64,000 bases of DNA, taken from Epiperipatus broadwayi (Eukaryota; Onychophora; Udeonychophora; Euonychophora; Peripatidae). Position numbers and translations under genes: made by a program. The stretch is taken from positions 1,077,677 to 1,141,676 of the forward strand of contig JAQFVV010012405.1 of the NCBI GenBank assembly GCA_028023455.1. The letters are read 5' to 3'. The notes under the pieces were generated by a model. The model ran no database searches, had not been told where the DNA came from, and was given only the letters and a program-made list of their open reading frames with translations. Shown piece by piece: positions 10,400-23,070 of the stretch (its first letter is position 1; each line of letters opens with the position of its first letter).

Positions 10400-13330
10400 A
10401 TTACTTTTTCAACACTCTGAAACTTGAAAGCAGTTTTTTTTTTTTTTTGCTCTAAACATGTCGATGTCCTTCAGAATACAGCATCTACTCAACATTATTC
10501 CATAACTGTATTGTTTATTCAATCCACAGAACATCATTTATTGGTCTAGCTCAGAATTCCAAACTGCGCCTCGTGAGTCACCTGTCTGTTTAATTCTAAT
10601 CTCATTGCTCTTTTTATCATGATAAACATAAATACATTATTTCCTTTTGTAATTTATAAGTAAATATTTTGATGACTCTAGGAAAGAAAAAAAATCTGCT
10701 TTACAACATGTTTCTTGAATACAGGCTTATTACAGAATAGTAATTATTGTATATGGTTAATGTTTAAGTATTAAAAATTTGCCAATAAATTAAATTGTCA
10801 AAGTAATATTTTGTTTCTGTTTGTTTATTTTTAAGAGAACTTTTATTTTTGCTAAGATGTGAACAGATTTTACTATGTTCTATTACAAAAATAAATGTTC
10901 AAATATATCCACAGCCATTCAGAAATTCATGTTTTCATGAACCTATTTTTCACCTCTTTACCTATGGCTCTTTTATGGGGCAGAGGTATTTAAACAAAAT
11001 GGCTTTTCCAAATCCTGGCCTAAATAAATAATAAATTGTAAGATAGAAAGTAGATTTTGCAATATTAGAAATAGCTTTCACCTTATAAAAAGTATTAAAT
11101 GTTAATACATAGGATATTGGATTGTAAGGGTGTTCCATGATGGCAAAGGAATTAATTATACATACCATTAGTATGTCTAATGATAGATCATTTTATTTGT
11201 TCAAGTTAAATGTGCATATATACAAATATATAATAATTTAGATAAGAATGCTTGGAGGAACTAATTAAGAAAAGCTTGAAAAGAGTTTATTGGGATGTGA
11301 GATATATGAACTCCCTCAAGATAGGATATTTATACACTTAATATAATCTGCTAAATATGCTTTTACTATCTTGTCAGCAATATCAAAATCATAGTGATGC
11401 ATCTGCAAGGCCTAGAGAAAGGGTGTAAGATAAATATTATGTAAAAGTAATAAATAACATTAAGCACACACAGTTATAAATATAAGCTTTTGAAAGCAAT
11501 AGCTATCATTCAATATGATAGACCAAACATCTCATAATCCACATGTAATTCAATACAACAATCTCTCAAAAAAATTATAGAGGTTTAAACACTTACTAAA
11601 TATTCTGGAATGACAACCTTACTTTTAAAAAGTATTTTAAAGCAATCTTGCTAACGATCTTAAAAGCTGATGTCTATTCTAAAGTGTATGTTTCTCTAAA
11701 TGCAAGCATTTAATATAATCAGCTTAATCATAAATTTAAAATGTTTCTAATTATTGGAAGAATTTGTTTTTCTGGTGACAATTAAAAATAACCTATCAAG
11801 AAAATTTCCTTCTTTTAACTTTCAACTTTGAGTAGCTTATATCATTCTCAAGGTATAATCCTTTCTTGACATGATTAGATTATAGATATACTGTAAAGAT
11901 ATCTTAGATGCAATTATTTGAGTATTGGAGAACAACATTTATGTCATATTGTGTACATTATTGTTAGATATCACTATCATTTTCTAGGCAGATAATGCTC
12001 CAATTTTGGCACTCAACAGAGTGAAATATTGATTTAAATATCATAAATATAATTATATATACCTTCTGTCATCTCCCTAATTCACTTGTTTAAATGTTAT
12101 TACGCATATACTGGGCCATTATTGAGCAATAAGTAAATAACTGATACCCTATGCCAATATCTTTTAGATGTTTGGTACATTTTCCATGAAAATTGGTGTA
12201 ATAATTTTAAATGACTTTTAAAATATTAATATAATTCTATTTTATAAGCAGTTTTTGATTCAAAAAATAAACTTACAGCATATTATTTTTGGGTATGTTA
12301 TTATTACATGTATAAAAGACAACATACTGATAATTGTGAATTTCATAAAGTAAATAATATATTTGTTATAAATATAAATAAAAGATTCGATTTGTAAAAA
12401 CATCATTATAATTTTTAGCTATATAAAATATAAATAGAGAGTCACATTTGAGAGAAAGCAAATCTGCTTAACCTTCTGCATGTTTTTCATATAAAAATTG
12501 TGTTGGAGATGCAATTAGAAATAGTTTCAATAGAAAATTTTCATTTATATCACTTGGAAGTCAAAAATTTCAATGAAATTTTAAATTTTGAGTGATTTTT
12601 ACAGTAGAAAATCTATTAATAGATTAAGATTTTAATGCTGAATATTGGTAACTAAATGGAAAAGAAATAACATTTTCTACTAAATGTCTATTAAAAAGAA
12701 TATACTCTTTGTGCTGCTTGCTGACATTATAATAAGAAAAAAATTATTTTATATTTTATTTATGTATTTTTTTTGTTTTTTATTTTTGTAAAATTGTTAA
12801 ATATTTGTTTCTTAATAAGTATATGATGCTTTCATTCAACTTTTATTTGAATACATTTGCTTTTTAGAAGAAATTAATCAATTGAAATTAGTTTCACTCA
12901 AAAGAGAGTTCTTTGTCAATAACTTTATTGATGCTTTTTAATGTTTATTTTGATAATTAATATTTGTTATTCTAAAATTAATATCCTTTTATGACATTCA
13001 ATATTTGTGAAGTTTATAAAAACAGGTTTTTTTATTAAATGCATTTTTAGACTAAAAAATCAAATCCCTTTCTGTCAATTGTTTTGTTTTAGTCTAGCAA
13101 TTTTTTATATGCAAAATTGACATTTTATTTTTAAGTTTATTTTCACTTTTGAACTTATGCTTTACACAAAATTTAACAAATCTGTAAATATTTCATTAAA
13201 TATAAATTTAATTTTTGTTTTCCAGTGAAAAATTCAAATGATAAAAAATATAAGAAAAAGGAGCAAATAAAAACCAAGAGTATGTTCTGAAATAAAACAC
13301 TTAAGGGTTAATATAAGTAAGTTTTAAAGT
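10400..13330. other. AT-rich DNA, no gene seen
   Basis: Nearly 3 kb without a supported gene. The overlapping small frames near 10849-11168 are on opposite strands of the same sequence and have no domain. A T run lies at 10436-10449. Confidence 0.5.
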
Positions 13331-13339
13331 CAATTTTAA

Positions 13340-13460
13340 TTTGTAGTTAATGTTGTTGGGACTGGGCACAATTGATGAAAGGAGTTTCCCTGAAACCATT
13401 TCTATGTGTCCTGTATTATTATAGTTCACGATTCAAAATTTATATTTTATATAACATCTT
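13340..13460 (+). repeat. dispersed repeat HH-C, copy 1
   Basis: TTGGGACTGGGCACAATTGATGAAAGG, then TTTCCCTGAAACC, TTTCTATGTGTCC, and GTTCACGATTCAAAATTTATAT parallel 57985-58090 (GGACCTGACACTGCTGATGA, GGTCCATCTAAAATGG, TGTCAGAG, TTTACAATTCAGAATTTGG). Here the order GGGCACA, TTGATGA, GAAAC, TGTGTCC could be a decayed hammerhead with a seven-pair stem I (GGGCACA with TGTGTCC), but stem II and III are poor. I treat it as a repeat with possible ribozyme ancestry. Confidence 0.4.
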
Positions 13461-14188
13461 GCATCTTAGATAAATAATGACCTCCAAAGAGAACATAAAT
13501 GCTCTAATTCAATATTAATGTACCTTATGTTGTGGTGACCAATCTTTGTGTAAATATACATGTGTATATTTTTATCTATCTGTCTATGTTATTTATATAT
13601 AACTACAACTTAAATTATTTCCACTCATTAAACGTTTATTTTCAGACAACTGAGAAAATATAGAGGGCCCTAAAATGCATTTTGATCGAATTAGTCTTTT
13701 CATTATTTATCAAATGTATACTCTATCAATTTACTTTACGAGTATTGATATTTCCTGAATGTAGTTAGTGACAGTTGCCATTTTATAATAAAAGCACAAA
13801 TGATTATCAATTATTGTATGTCAGATCAGTAATTATTATATCTCTTTTAGCCTCAGACATAAACTTTAATTTTTATTAAATATCAAATACAATAAACTCT
13901 TTAATTCTTGCTTTTTCAAGGTTACAGAAAAAATAAATAATAAATATGTAAAAATAATAAAATGGAATTATAGTAAAACTCTATATAATCACAATAGTAA
14001 TTTAATAGTTATTCATTAAAGCACTGTATATGTAAATGAACAATTTAACTGTTAGTTTCAAATATTTCCCACCAATTATTTGAAAAAATGTATGTGTTTG
14101 TATTTGTAAATAGTGTGTTATATACTGTTTGCCTAAAAATTTGAGACAATGGCATTTTAGATATATTTATATTTTGCACTGTTGCCAT
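13461..14188. other. AT-rich DNA, no gene seen
   Basis: No frame, RNA or repeat recognised. Confidence 0.5.
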
Positions 14189-14463
14189 CATCTAACATTA
14201 AATATTGAATGGCTTTAGAAAAAAATTAAACTTTATTTAAAGCATTGCTTTAAAATTTAATATTCAAAAATCTAAAGGTCCAGGTTTGTTTTCTATGCTA
14301 GTACTGTCAGTAGTCAGGTCATTGGTTTTTGAGGAAGAGAGGAGAATACCACTTAAAATGTTGTGTATATACTAATGTGATATTACTAAAAGTTTAATGT
14401 AATTGGAAAATTTAAATAAAGTTTTTTTTTAAAGACATTTAATATTTAATGTTAGATGATGAA
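14189..14463. repeat. fold-back family D, copy 1
   Basis: Terminal inverted repeats of about 55 bp: CATCATCTAACATTAAATAT at 14189 and its complement ending at 14463, with AAATAAAGTTTTTTTTTAAAG on the inner side. The interior holds GCTAGTACTGTCAGTAGTCAGG, GAGGAAGAGAGG and GATATTACTAA. The same termini and interior words recur at 24.2-24.36 kb and 42.24-42.65 kb, defining a family. No coding capacity. Confidence 0.65.
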
Positions 14464-15376
14464 AATAGTCCCCCATATAAGTATTCTATATTTTAATGAT
14501 AAGGAAGTAAAGGATAAATATAAAGAGATTGGAATCATCATCATCCTTAAATAAAATTGTCAAATATAAATAAAAAAAGGAATAATAAAAGTGTATTATG
14601 AGAATCAGCATTGAAATAACAATATATAAGTAATTATAACAATTATCTGTTACATGACCAGATTTAAACAAAAATAATCAACAATCATCCATTGTGACTG
14701 GATTTAAAAGAAATCACTAGTCAATCCCAAATTTAAGGCTTCAAATACAACAATAATCAGGATGTGCATACTTACATGCTAAAATATCTATCATAAAAAT
14801 TAATACTGAGATCCTAAAATATGCTGACCAAATCATTAATGTTTGGGTCATATAGTACCATGAATCTATATGCCAAACAATAAACTATATCTTCTCTAAA
14901 CAAATAAAATACAACAATGGACTTTAAAGGTGATCTTGACTTTTATGCTAAACAGAGAATTATCTGAGAGTCAAAACACAAACTTAACTCCCCATATATA
15001 AATAAATTAACTGTTATTGTTCTAGAGCTAGCTCAAGATTACAAAGTCTCTAAGGACTATGACTGTAAACAAAAAAGTATAAATGTATAAATTTACTCTA
15101 GTTTAATTTGAATATTTTTACTGGGATAATTTACAAATCCCTAACACACTATGCTATAATGAAATCCAATCACATACACTACCAATTCATAGAACAGATA
15201 GCTGGAGAAATAAGAATTTAACACTATTATTTTTAAACAATTATTTTATAAATTAACTAATAAATAATTAAAAAAATTGAGAGATGGGATAACAACACAA
15301 TTCCAACTCTCATATATTTTATCAAAAAATATAATTTTATATAAGAAACCCATTTGATTTTTATTGCATTACATTA
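14464..15376. other. AT-rich DNA, no gene seen
   Basis: No supported feature. The minus frame at 14486-14671 is Ile/Leu/Phe/Tyr-rich and of chance length. Confidence 0.5.
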
Positions 15377-18300
15377 TGTAATGGAATATAATATGCTGTC
15401 ACATTATTTTAAAATTAAAATAAAAAGGATCATAAATAAAAAATTGATTTATTAAAAAGAAAAAAAACTTAACTTAAAAACTGAAATTTAAAAACTGTTT
15501 AACATATATATAGATCGCATGATGGACAACTTTAAAAACTATTTTAAAAAATAAAAATATTTGAAAGTAATTTTTGTAAAAAAAGTAAAGATATAAAGAT
15601 TTGATATTTTTGGAAATAAAAATAATGTTTATTTCTATAATCTTAGAAAATGGAAATGATTGTCTTATTAATTAAATGATTGTTCAAAAACAAGCTGGCC
15701 TTTGAGGCATTTAAAATAAATTAAATGGTCAGATAAAAGAGTACTAAGAAATTAAATGACCAATGCAAACACCAGAAATGTCAGCACGGACGGTAATTGA
15801 AACACCAGAGGATTAGTGATGTCTTGCCGGTTGAATCCAAAGATTGGATGATAAGAGACTAAGAAAAATATAAAAGCCAAATTATTATTATAATTGTTAT
15901 CTGAGAGCTGACTATGAACATGTCATAACTAGCTATATTGCAGATTTTCACGATGTGGAAGTCTGCAATAAATTTAATTTTCTGGACAACCAGCTGAGAC
16001 CTCCCTATGACAGTTAGGGACCAAAAAGGAATGGCAAGTAGCAGCTTCGTTTTTAAAAAGGAAGAACAAACAATCTACATAAGTGATCAAGAAGATGGAC
16101 CTCAAAATCTGCAGAATCCGTAAAGTATAAACTTTTACCAATTGAACTTTCTTTTAAATAATTACCTTATAACATCAATAAGTAATCAATACAAAAAAAG
16201 TAATATAAATGAATGTACTCTTATTTGACCAAGAATAAAACTCTAAATCAATTATAAATATTTGTTTTTATATATGTTTGCTATTTCAATCACTTCCATT
16301 TTTTTTAATTTAATTATTTATGTTTGTATTTAACTAGGTTATTTATTTCTATCTGTTAAATAAAATGTATTGAATTAAAGTTGGGTTTAGATAGCTGCAG
16401 GGATAAAGATTAATAACTGTTTAAATTCGTTTATGTTTAATTTAAGGGATTTTAATTTCAGGCTATTTGTTTTGTAGTTAGGGCAATGTTGGTGGAGGGA
16501 TATATGGGTGTTTATATTAATGTAATGTGAAGCATGTTTAGCATACAGGGCAATGTGCCCAACTGAATGCATGACCCCAAGGAGGCAGTCATATCATTGA
16601 AATGGTCTCAGATGTATTTCCTGCACCATTGACCGCTTCTAGCTCTATGGACAGGGATTTATAAGATGGCAGAAAGACCGCTCTCCCCCATATGTAGCAC
16701 TCTTTAAAAATAATTATATACATGATCCCTTAGTCAGGCAGATGCACTTTCCTGTTCTGGACATGGATCATTTCCTTCAAATAATATCACGCTGTCAGAT
16801 GCACATTCCTGTCGGCGTGGTTTTATGCTAGCATCTTCATATTACATTAGTTGCAAATATATACCTGGAAGCTGACATTGGGTTGGCTATGAACTTTTAG
16901 TCTGAGATTGAATGAATGTTTTGATGTTTTTAAGTGGAAAAAAATCTATGTAAACTATCTATACTCGACATACTAAAGTGAAATATAATTTAAATATCCA
17001 TCTGTGTGGTCTATTTAAATAGTAATTTGAATTTAAATTTAAAAAATTATTAATGTTAAAATCTACAAATAAATTTATTCCTCAATTTTAAATGTGCATT
17101 AATAAAAATCTATTTGTGTGTTAATTTCTGGAAATGGCTTCTTTTATTTTATTGTTTTAAATATTAATATATTTTGTGAATCTAAATCTATTAAAACTTA
17201 TAAAAATGTTTAAAATCTCTGCTACTCTATGAGCTAGTGACATTGGGCAAACAGTCAGAATAATAGATATAAAATTTTTTTTGAATCTTAACTTACATAT
17301 CTGCCTACTATATAAATTTTTCTAGGTTCAAATGCCTATATGATGCCCTTGTACAGCAGATACATTAAAGGTCTATTCAGTGACTGTTAAGAGCATGAGA
17401 CTCTTAATCTCAGGGTCATGGGTTCAAGCCCCACATTGGGCACCACTTTAATGGTCACTGAATAGGCCTTTAACGTATATGCCATACAAAGGCGCCATCT
17501 AGGCATTTGAACCTAGAAAAATTTGTATAGTAGGCAGATACATAAGTTAAGATTCAAAAAAAATTTTATATCTATTATTCTGACCATTTGCCCAATGTCA
17601 CTAGCTCATAGAGTAGCAGAGATTTTAAACATTTTTATAAGTTTTAATAGATTTAGATTCACAAAATATATTAATATTTAAAACAATAAAATAAAAGAAG
17701 CCACTGCCAGAAATAACACACAAATAGATTTTTATTAATGCACATTTAAAATTGAGGAATAAATTTATTTTTAGATTTTAACATTAATAATTTTTTTAAA
17801 TTTAAATTCAAATTACTATTTAAATAGACCGCACAGATGGATATTTAAATTATATTTTACTTTAGCATGTCGAGTATAGATAGTCTATATAGATTTTTTT
17901 CCACTTAAAAACATCAAAACATTCATTCAATCTCAGACTAAAAGTTCATAGCCAACCCAATGTCAACTTCCAGATATGTATTTGCAACTAATGTAATATG
18001 AAGATGCTAGCATAAAACCATGCAGACAGGAATGTGCATCTGACAGCATGATATTATTTGAAGGCAATGATCCGTGTCCAGAACAGGAAAGTGCATCTGC
18101 CTGACTAAGGGATCATGTATATAATTATTTTTAAAGAGTGCTACATATGGGGGAGAGCAGTCTTTCTGCCATCTTATAAATCCCTGTCCATAGAGCTAGA
18201 AGGGGTCAATGGTGCAGGAAATACATCTGTGACCATTTCAATGATATGACTGCCTCTTTGGGGTCATGCATTCAGTTGGGCACATTTCCCTGTATGCTAA

Positions 18301-19460
18301 ACATGCTTCACATTACATTAATATAAACACCCATATATCCCTCCACCAACATTGCCCTAACTATGAAACAAATAGCCTGAAATTAAAATCTCTTAAATTA
18401 AACATAAACCAATTTAAACAGTTATTAACCTTTATCCATGCAGCTATCTACACCCAACTTTAATTCAATATATTTTATTTAACAGATAGAAATAAATAAC
18501 CTAGTTAAATACAAACATAAATAATTAAATTTTAAAAAAATGGAAATGATTGAAATAGCAAATGTATATAAAAACAAATATTTATAATTGATTTAGAGTT
18601 CTATTCTTGGTCAGATAAGAGTACATTCATTTATATTACTTTTTTTTAGATTGATTACTTATTGACGTTATACGGTAATTATTTAAAAGAAAGTTTAATT
18701 GGTAAAAGTTTATACTTTACGGATTTTGCAGATTTTGAGGTCCATCTTCGTGATCACTTATGTAGATTGTTTGTTCTTCCTTTTTAAAAACAAAACCACT
18801 ACTTACCATTCCTTTTTGGTCCCTAACTGTCATAGGGAGGTCTCAGCTGTTTGTCTGGAAAATTGAATTTATTGCAGACTTCCACATCATGAAAATCTGC
18901 AATATAGCTAGTTATGACATGTTCATAGTCAGCTCTCAGATAACAATTATAATAATAATTTGGCTTTTATATTTTTATTAGTCTCTTATCATCCAATCTT
19001 TGGATTCAACCAGCAAGATGTCACTAATCCTCTGGTGATTTAATTACGGTCCGTGCTGACATTTCTGGTGTTTGCATTGGTCATTTAATTTCTTTGTACT
19101 CTCTTATCTGACCATTTAATTTATTTTAAATGCCTCAAAGGCCAGCTTGCTTTTGAACAATCATTTAATTAATAAGACAATCATTTCCATTTTCTAAGAT
19201 TATAGAAATCAACATTATTTCTATTTCCAAAAATATCAAATCTTTATATCTTTACTTTTTTTACAAAAATTACTTTCAAATATTTTTATTTTTTAAAATA
19301 GTTTTTAAAGTTGTCCATCATGCGATCTATATATACGTTAAACAGTTTTTAAATTTCAGTTTTTTAGTTAAGTTTTTTTTCTTTTTAATAAATCAATTTT
19401 TTATTTATGATCCTTTTTATTTTAATTTTAAAATAATGTGACGGCATGTATTCCATTACA
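15377..19460. mobile_element. 4.1-kb palindrome with a tRNA-Lys-like loop
   Basis: Two arms of about 2 kb are reverse complements over their full length with scattered substitutions and small indels. Ends read TGTAATGG at 15377 and CCATTACA ending at 19460, flanked by ATTA on both sides (a possible 4-bp target duplication, weak in such AT-rich DNA). Matching landmarks include TGCATGACCCCAA or its complement (near 16570 and 18263), GTGCATCTG tracts (16800/18045) and the GAGACCTCCC/GGGAGGTCTC pair (15999/18836). No long frame exists; the paired 60-codon frames at 16387-16572 (minus) and 18266-18463 (plus) are mirror images of each other. The arms could snap to a very long hairpin. Whether it is a non-autonomous DNA transposon or an inverted duplication is open. 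Confidence 0.85.
17370..17442 (+). tRNA. tRNA-Lys(CTT)-like sequence, likely pseudogene
   Basis: GAGCATGAGACTC (17391-17403) and the anticodon arm TGAGA-CTCTTAA-TCTCA (17396-17412, anticodon CTT) are those of animal tRNA-Lys. AGGGTC, a T arm with GGGTTCAAGCCCC, and a 3' acceptor strand TTGGGC then A at 17442 follow. The first 20 or so bases (17370-17390) do not match: the 5' acceptor strand GCCC is absent and the D arm is distorted, because the palindrome arm begins there. The outer T-stem pair is A-C. It therefore should not fold as a working tRNA. Confidence 0.7.
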
Positions 19461-19754
19461 ATTAATTAACCTTTACTTTCTAGTTTAGTTCCACCTTTTA
19501 ATAATCAAATATAATGCAATATTTAACAAATAAGAGATAAAACAATTTTAAATTATCTAAAACCCTTTTTTACAAATTTCAAGGGAAAATCAAATAAATA
19601 AAAAAACATGTTTCAAAAATAAATTAATAAAAATTTATTAGTACTCATTATTCTTTATATTAAAACTTATTTGTAAATGTAGATGTGCATACTAGAATAT
19701 ATTAGATTGCCATGATTTTTTTCCAGGCCTTTTGTAATTATCTTTCTTGTGAAG
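19461..19754. other. AT-rich spacer
   Basis: Short stretch between the 4.1-kb palindrome and the next fold-back; nothing recognised. Confidence 0.5.
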
Positions 19755-20580
19755 ATTTCAGCAGTGTTACCAAAAATAAATTTAAAAAAAAACTTTAAAA
19801 AATTTTTTTTAGAAAATTAATATTAAAAACATTTTTATAATAATGAAACTATTATTTAAAAAAAATAAACTTTACAAATAAAATTTTCATAATAATGTCA
19901 CTGATACAAAGTATTTCATATCTGCCATCAGACTTACAGTATTCAGGTTATACTTCCAATAACCTGTTTAAATTTCATGGATATGGTATTGCAGTGCTTT
20001 ATGGAGGTAATGTTCATGTAATTTTCATAAAATTCCATTATGTATGAATTCATTATTTTATTTTTAACTATTATTTATAGATATCATTTGTAATCAGTAA
20101 TTAAAAGAAAACAGAAAATAGTTCTAATCAGATATCAATATATTTCTATGCTTGCACAACATTAGCAGAAAGTGTATTTTTTCTTTAAGGATTTTTTAGT
20201 TTGAATTATTAAATATTTATTTTTAATTAAGTATGTGAAGTTTAAATATAACTTTTTAAAGTATATTTTATTTTTATATGTGTATTAGTGCTGCTGAAAC
20301 TCATTTGATGGCAGATATGAAATGCTTTGTATCAGCTACATTATTATGAAAATTTTATTTGTAAAGTTGATTTTTTAAAATAATAGTTTCATTATTATAA
20401 AAATGTTTTTAATATTAATTTGCTAAAAAAGAAAAATTTTTTTCAAAGTTTTTTTTATTAAATACATTACTTTAATTTGATGACCACTTATACAATAATT
20501 AATCTGAAATATGCATTAATATAGTTATATTATTCTTTATTAAATTTATTTTTGGTAACACTGCTGAAATGGACTTTAAA
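19755..20580. repeat. fold-back element with asymmetric arms
   Basis: Ends ATTTCAGCAGTGTTACC (from 19755) and GGTAACACTGCTGAAAT (to 20580) are exact complements. Inner arm blocks also pair: GATACAAAGTATTTCATATC (19904) with the segment near 20310-20335, and AATATTAAAAACATTTTTAT with its complement near 20395. The right arm holds about 110 bp (near 20455-20560) missing from the left arm. The central 350 bp have no frame. Confidence 0.75.
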
Positions 20581-21459
20581 ATATCCTCACATTATATTAA
20601 AGTGTTTAATATTACATTATTTATTTAAATGTAACGTAATTTGTGATATCAAGTGACAACTTTTATATTTGGAAAAAAAGTATATTGCATCAAATTGCAA
20701 TTGTTTTAGTACAGTTTAGAATGAGATTTAAATTCTAGCATAAAAAACATGTGCCCTATTTATGCATAAATCATTTTTGTGTTATTGTAAGCTGATAAAT
20801 ACATTAGGTACTTATGTAAGATTCAAACTTTAGGAAATTATATATATATTTCTATATGCATATTGAAAGCTAAAATTTCCTAGAATAAAGCTATGCTTTT
20901 TACTTCCTGTGCTTAAACATCACATTTTCCTGAGTAAGTAATCATTCTACTATATATATATGGATGTGTGTATATGTGTATGGTAAATATGATAGATGAT
21001 TAGTGCTTTAATTATCAAAGTAGATATAATAAAAAGATTTTTTTTATTATAAGATACATTATTATCAAAGACAGAAATAGTATAAGTTGAATAGAGGTGG
21101 GCTATATTGTTCATGGAAAACCAATACACATTTCTTAAACTATGCATTCATTTTAAAAATAAAAGCATTTAATATTGAAATATACAATGCTGATGGTAGT
21201 TTTAAATTATCATAGATATTTCTTAAAACATAAATGGGATACCTTCAGCTTTCAGACATGTGGCCCATGACAATTTTTGTGCATTTCACAAACAATGAAG
21301 AAAATTTACTTAAAATATTTAGAATTTGTTTAAATATAATTTTGTAATTTGCATTATCGAAATCTCATCTTTTCGTTTTGTAAATCAACTAGAAGAAACC
21401 TATTGCAAAACTTATAGTCAAATTAAAATTAATCTGAAGTTTGAATTTATTTTTGATTC
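20581..21459. other. AT-rich DNA, no gene seen
   Basis: No supported gene. The frames at 20950-21147 (minus) and 21326-21529 (plus) carry no domain, and the latter runs into the SINE. Confidence 0.5.
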
Positions 21460-21598
21460 AAATTATTTCATGCAATTGTCAAGCATTGGTGGTCTAGAGG
21501 TCAGTGACAGCTGCTTTACATGCAGTTGACCTGGGTTAGCGGGTTCACTTTCCCGGCTGATGCTATGACACATGAGATAAATTATTTCATGCAATTGT
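21460..21598 (+). mobile_element. tRNA-derived SINE-1 with 20-bp target duplication
   Basis: The body starts at CAAGCATTGG (21480) and runs through GGTCTAGAGGTCAGTG (A box area), GCAGTTGACCTGGG, GGGTTCACTTTCC (B box) and CCCGGCTGATGCTATGACACATGAG. It is bracketed by identical 20-bp copies of AAATTATTTC...CAATTGT at 21460-21479 and 21579-21598, a classic LINE-mobilised insertion. The perfect duplication suggests a recent event. Other copies lie at 22986, 34316, 35746, 44243, 49921 and 56846. Confidence 0.85.
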
Positions 21599-22059
21599 AT
21601 GATATTTAAGATAAAGTAAGTATAGCTTAAATACATAGATAATATTTATTATAAAAAGTACTTGTTTAAATATTGGGTTCTGTGACATTTATTCCCCAAA
21701 GGTTTTAATAAAATTAAAACTTGCATATAATGCATCACAATTTTATTTGTAATTTTTCATACTTTAAGCTAAGTGATAAATCTTGTTCTGCAAATAAATA
21801 AAAAAGTTTATCACTGGATCACAATTATCTTTAAAGAATATTGTGACATTTACAGAAGATAAAGGTAAAATAACATTTAAATGGCTGGTTGCATAGAAAA
21901 CTTCTGCAACAGCTCTCAAATAGAAAAATAGTGATATAGAAGACATTATTCATCAAACTTAGCAATTTTTGGATAGAGAGAAGTGAATATATTAATATTT
22001 ATCTTCTAACTAATAATGACTTCTTAACCAATTACCAACTATTATTGGAAACTGGGTTA
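21599..22059. other. AT-rich DNA, no gene seen
   Basis: Nothing supported; a 60-codon minus frame (21764-21946) lacks domain or splice context. Confidence 0.5.
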
Positions 22060-22170
22060 GAGATTAGCTATGGGTTGACTACTCGAAAAACAAAAATCTT
22101 AAACGTTATTGGAATCTGAAAACATTTTCAAGTTTTATACATATGGAATTTGAACCCAAATCATAAGCAT
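22060..22170 (-). repeat. tRNA-like SINE family 4, copy 1
   Basis: On the minus strand GATTTGGGTTCAAATTCC (B box) is followed by AAAACTTGAAAATG, TTCAGATTCCAATAA, GATTTTTG and TAGCTAATCTC. The segment 42035-42165 has the same order (GACCTGGATTTGAAATTGG, TAAAACTTGAAGC, TTCCAATAATGATC, GATTTTTTTTCATGTAGC). Shared tail plus B-box-like head indicates a SINE family; the A box is unclear. Confidence 0.5.
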
Positions 22171-22352
22171 GACTGATAAATGTATTAATTATAATATCAA
22201 TGATTATATATGTATTGTCAAATAATTATAATAATAAATATTAATAAAAATATGTTGTGCTTATATATCCACACACATTACAATAATAATAAATGTAATA
22301 AATTAAAAGATTTTATAACAGCAGTTTCAAACTGTAATTTTAAACAAAAGGG

Positions 22353-22600
22353 AATCAACCCTTTACACATGTGTTGTAATAAAAAAAATAGAAATAAAGT
22401 AAATAATATGAAGTCCTTATGCTCTTATTCTAAGATACTTAAGATTGGCTTATCTAATTGAATTTAGATACAAAAGATAAGATGGCTGCTCTTATCTTTT
22501 CAAAGAAGCTATCTTGTGCCATGGTTCAAGAATTTCTTAACATTCAACAAATCAATGTTGATTGAATATAACAGTACAGTGCATGTGTAAAGGATTGATT
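22353..22600. repeat. MITE-like element with 19-bp TIRs
   Basis: AATCAACCCTTTACACATG (22353-22371) and CATGTGTAAAGGATTGATT (22582-22600) are complementary with one mismatch. The interior includes a hairpin AAGATAAGA-TGGCTGC-TCTTATCTT. There is no transposase. The 83-codon frame at 22210-22461 crosses the boundary and is not credible. Confidence 0.65.
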
Positions 22601-22985
22601 ACCTTCTGTTTAATATAGTAATAATAAATTAACTTTAAAACATAGTCTTTGATGTTGAATATACTTTTTTAAATTTTCATTATTTAATAAATGATATCTA
22701 AACTCATTGACTTCAAATCACTCAATAAAGTTAAAAGATATTGAAAGCAAAATAATTAAATGAGAGAACAAAAAAGCTATTATTAAAAAATGAAATGAGA
22801 AAGTTTGCGAGTGTGATATTGAGAAGAAAGGTTTTGGATCATATAAACCGAAGGTCATTCATTAATATGAATTGGTCAGATAAGGATTAATGTACTCACT
22901 GTAAAATAAAAAGTGGGGTGGCCTTCAGTACTCTGTGTTCTGAGCCTATGATCATCTCTGGAATTTTTTTTATGTAGGCAGCTTA

Positions 22986-23070
22986 CTTTTTTTTCCCATA
23001 GCCGGGATGCGAACCCCGGACAACTGCTTGTAAGGTCGCTGTGCTAACCACTCGGCTACCAACGCTTGAC
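22986..23070 (-). mobile_element. SINE-1 copy (minus)
   Basis: Complement reads CAAGCGTTGGTAGCCGAGTGG (A box), TTAGCACAGCGACCTTACAAG, CAGTTGTCC, GGGGTTCGCATCCCGGC (B box), TATGGGAAAAAAAA. The head looks closest to an intact tRNA of all copies, and the A tail is short. Confidence 0.8.

Noticed and set aside
17370-17442. Functional tRNA-Lys gene
   Set aside because: The 5' acceptor strand and D arm are missing or replaced by palindrome arm sequence, so no clover leaf can close.
16387-18463. Two similar 60-codon proteins at 16387-16572 and 18266-18463
   Set aside because: They are mirror copies produced by the palindrome arms and have no start or domain evidence.
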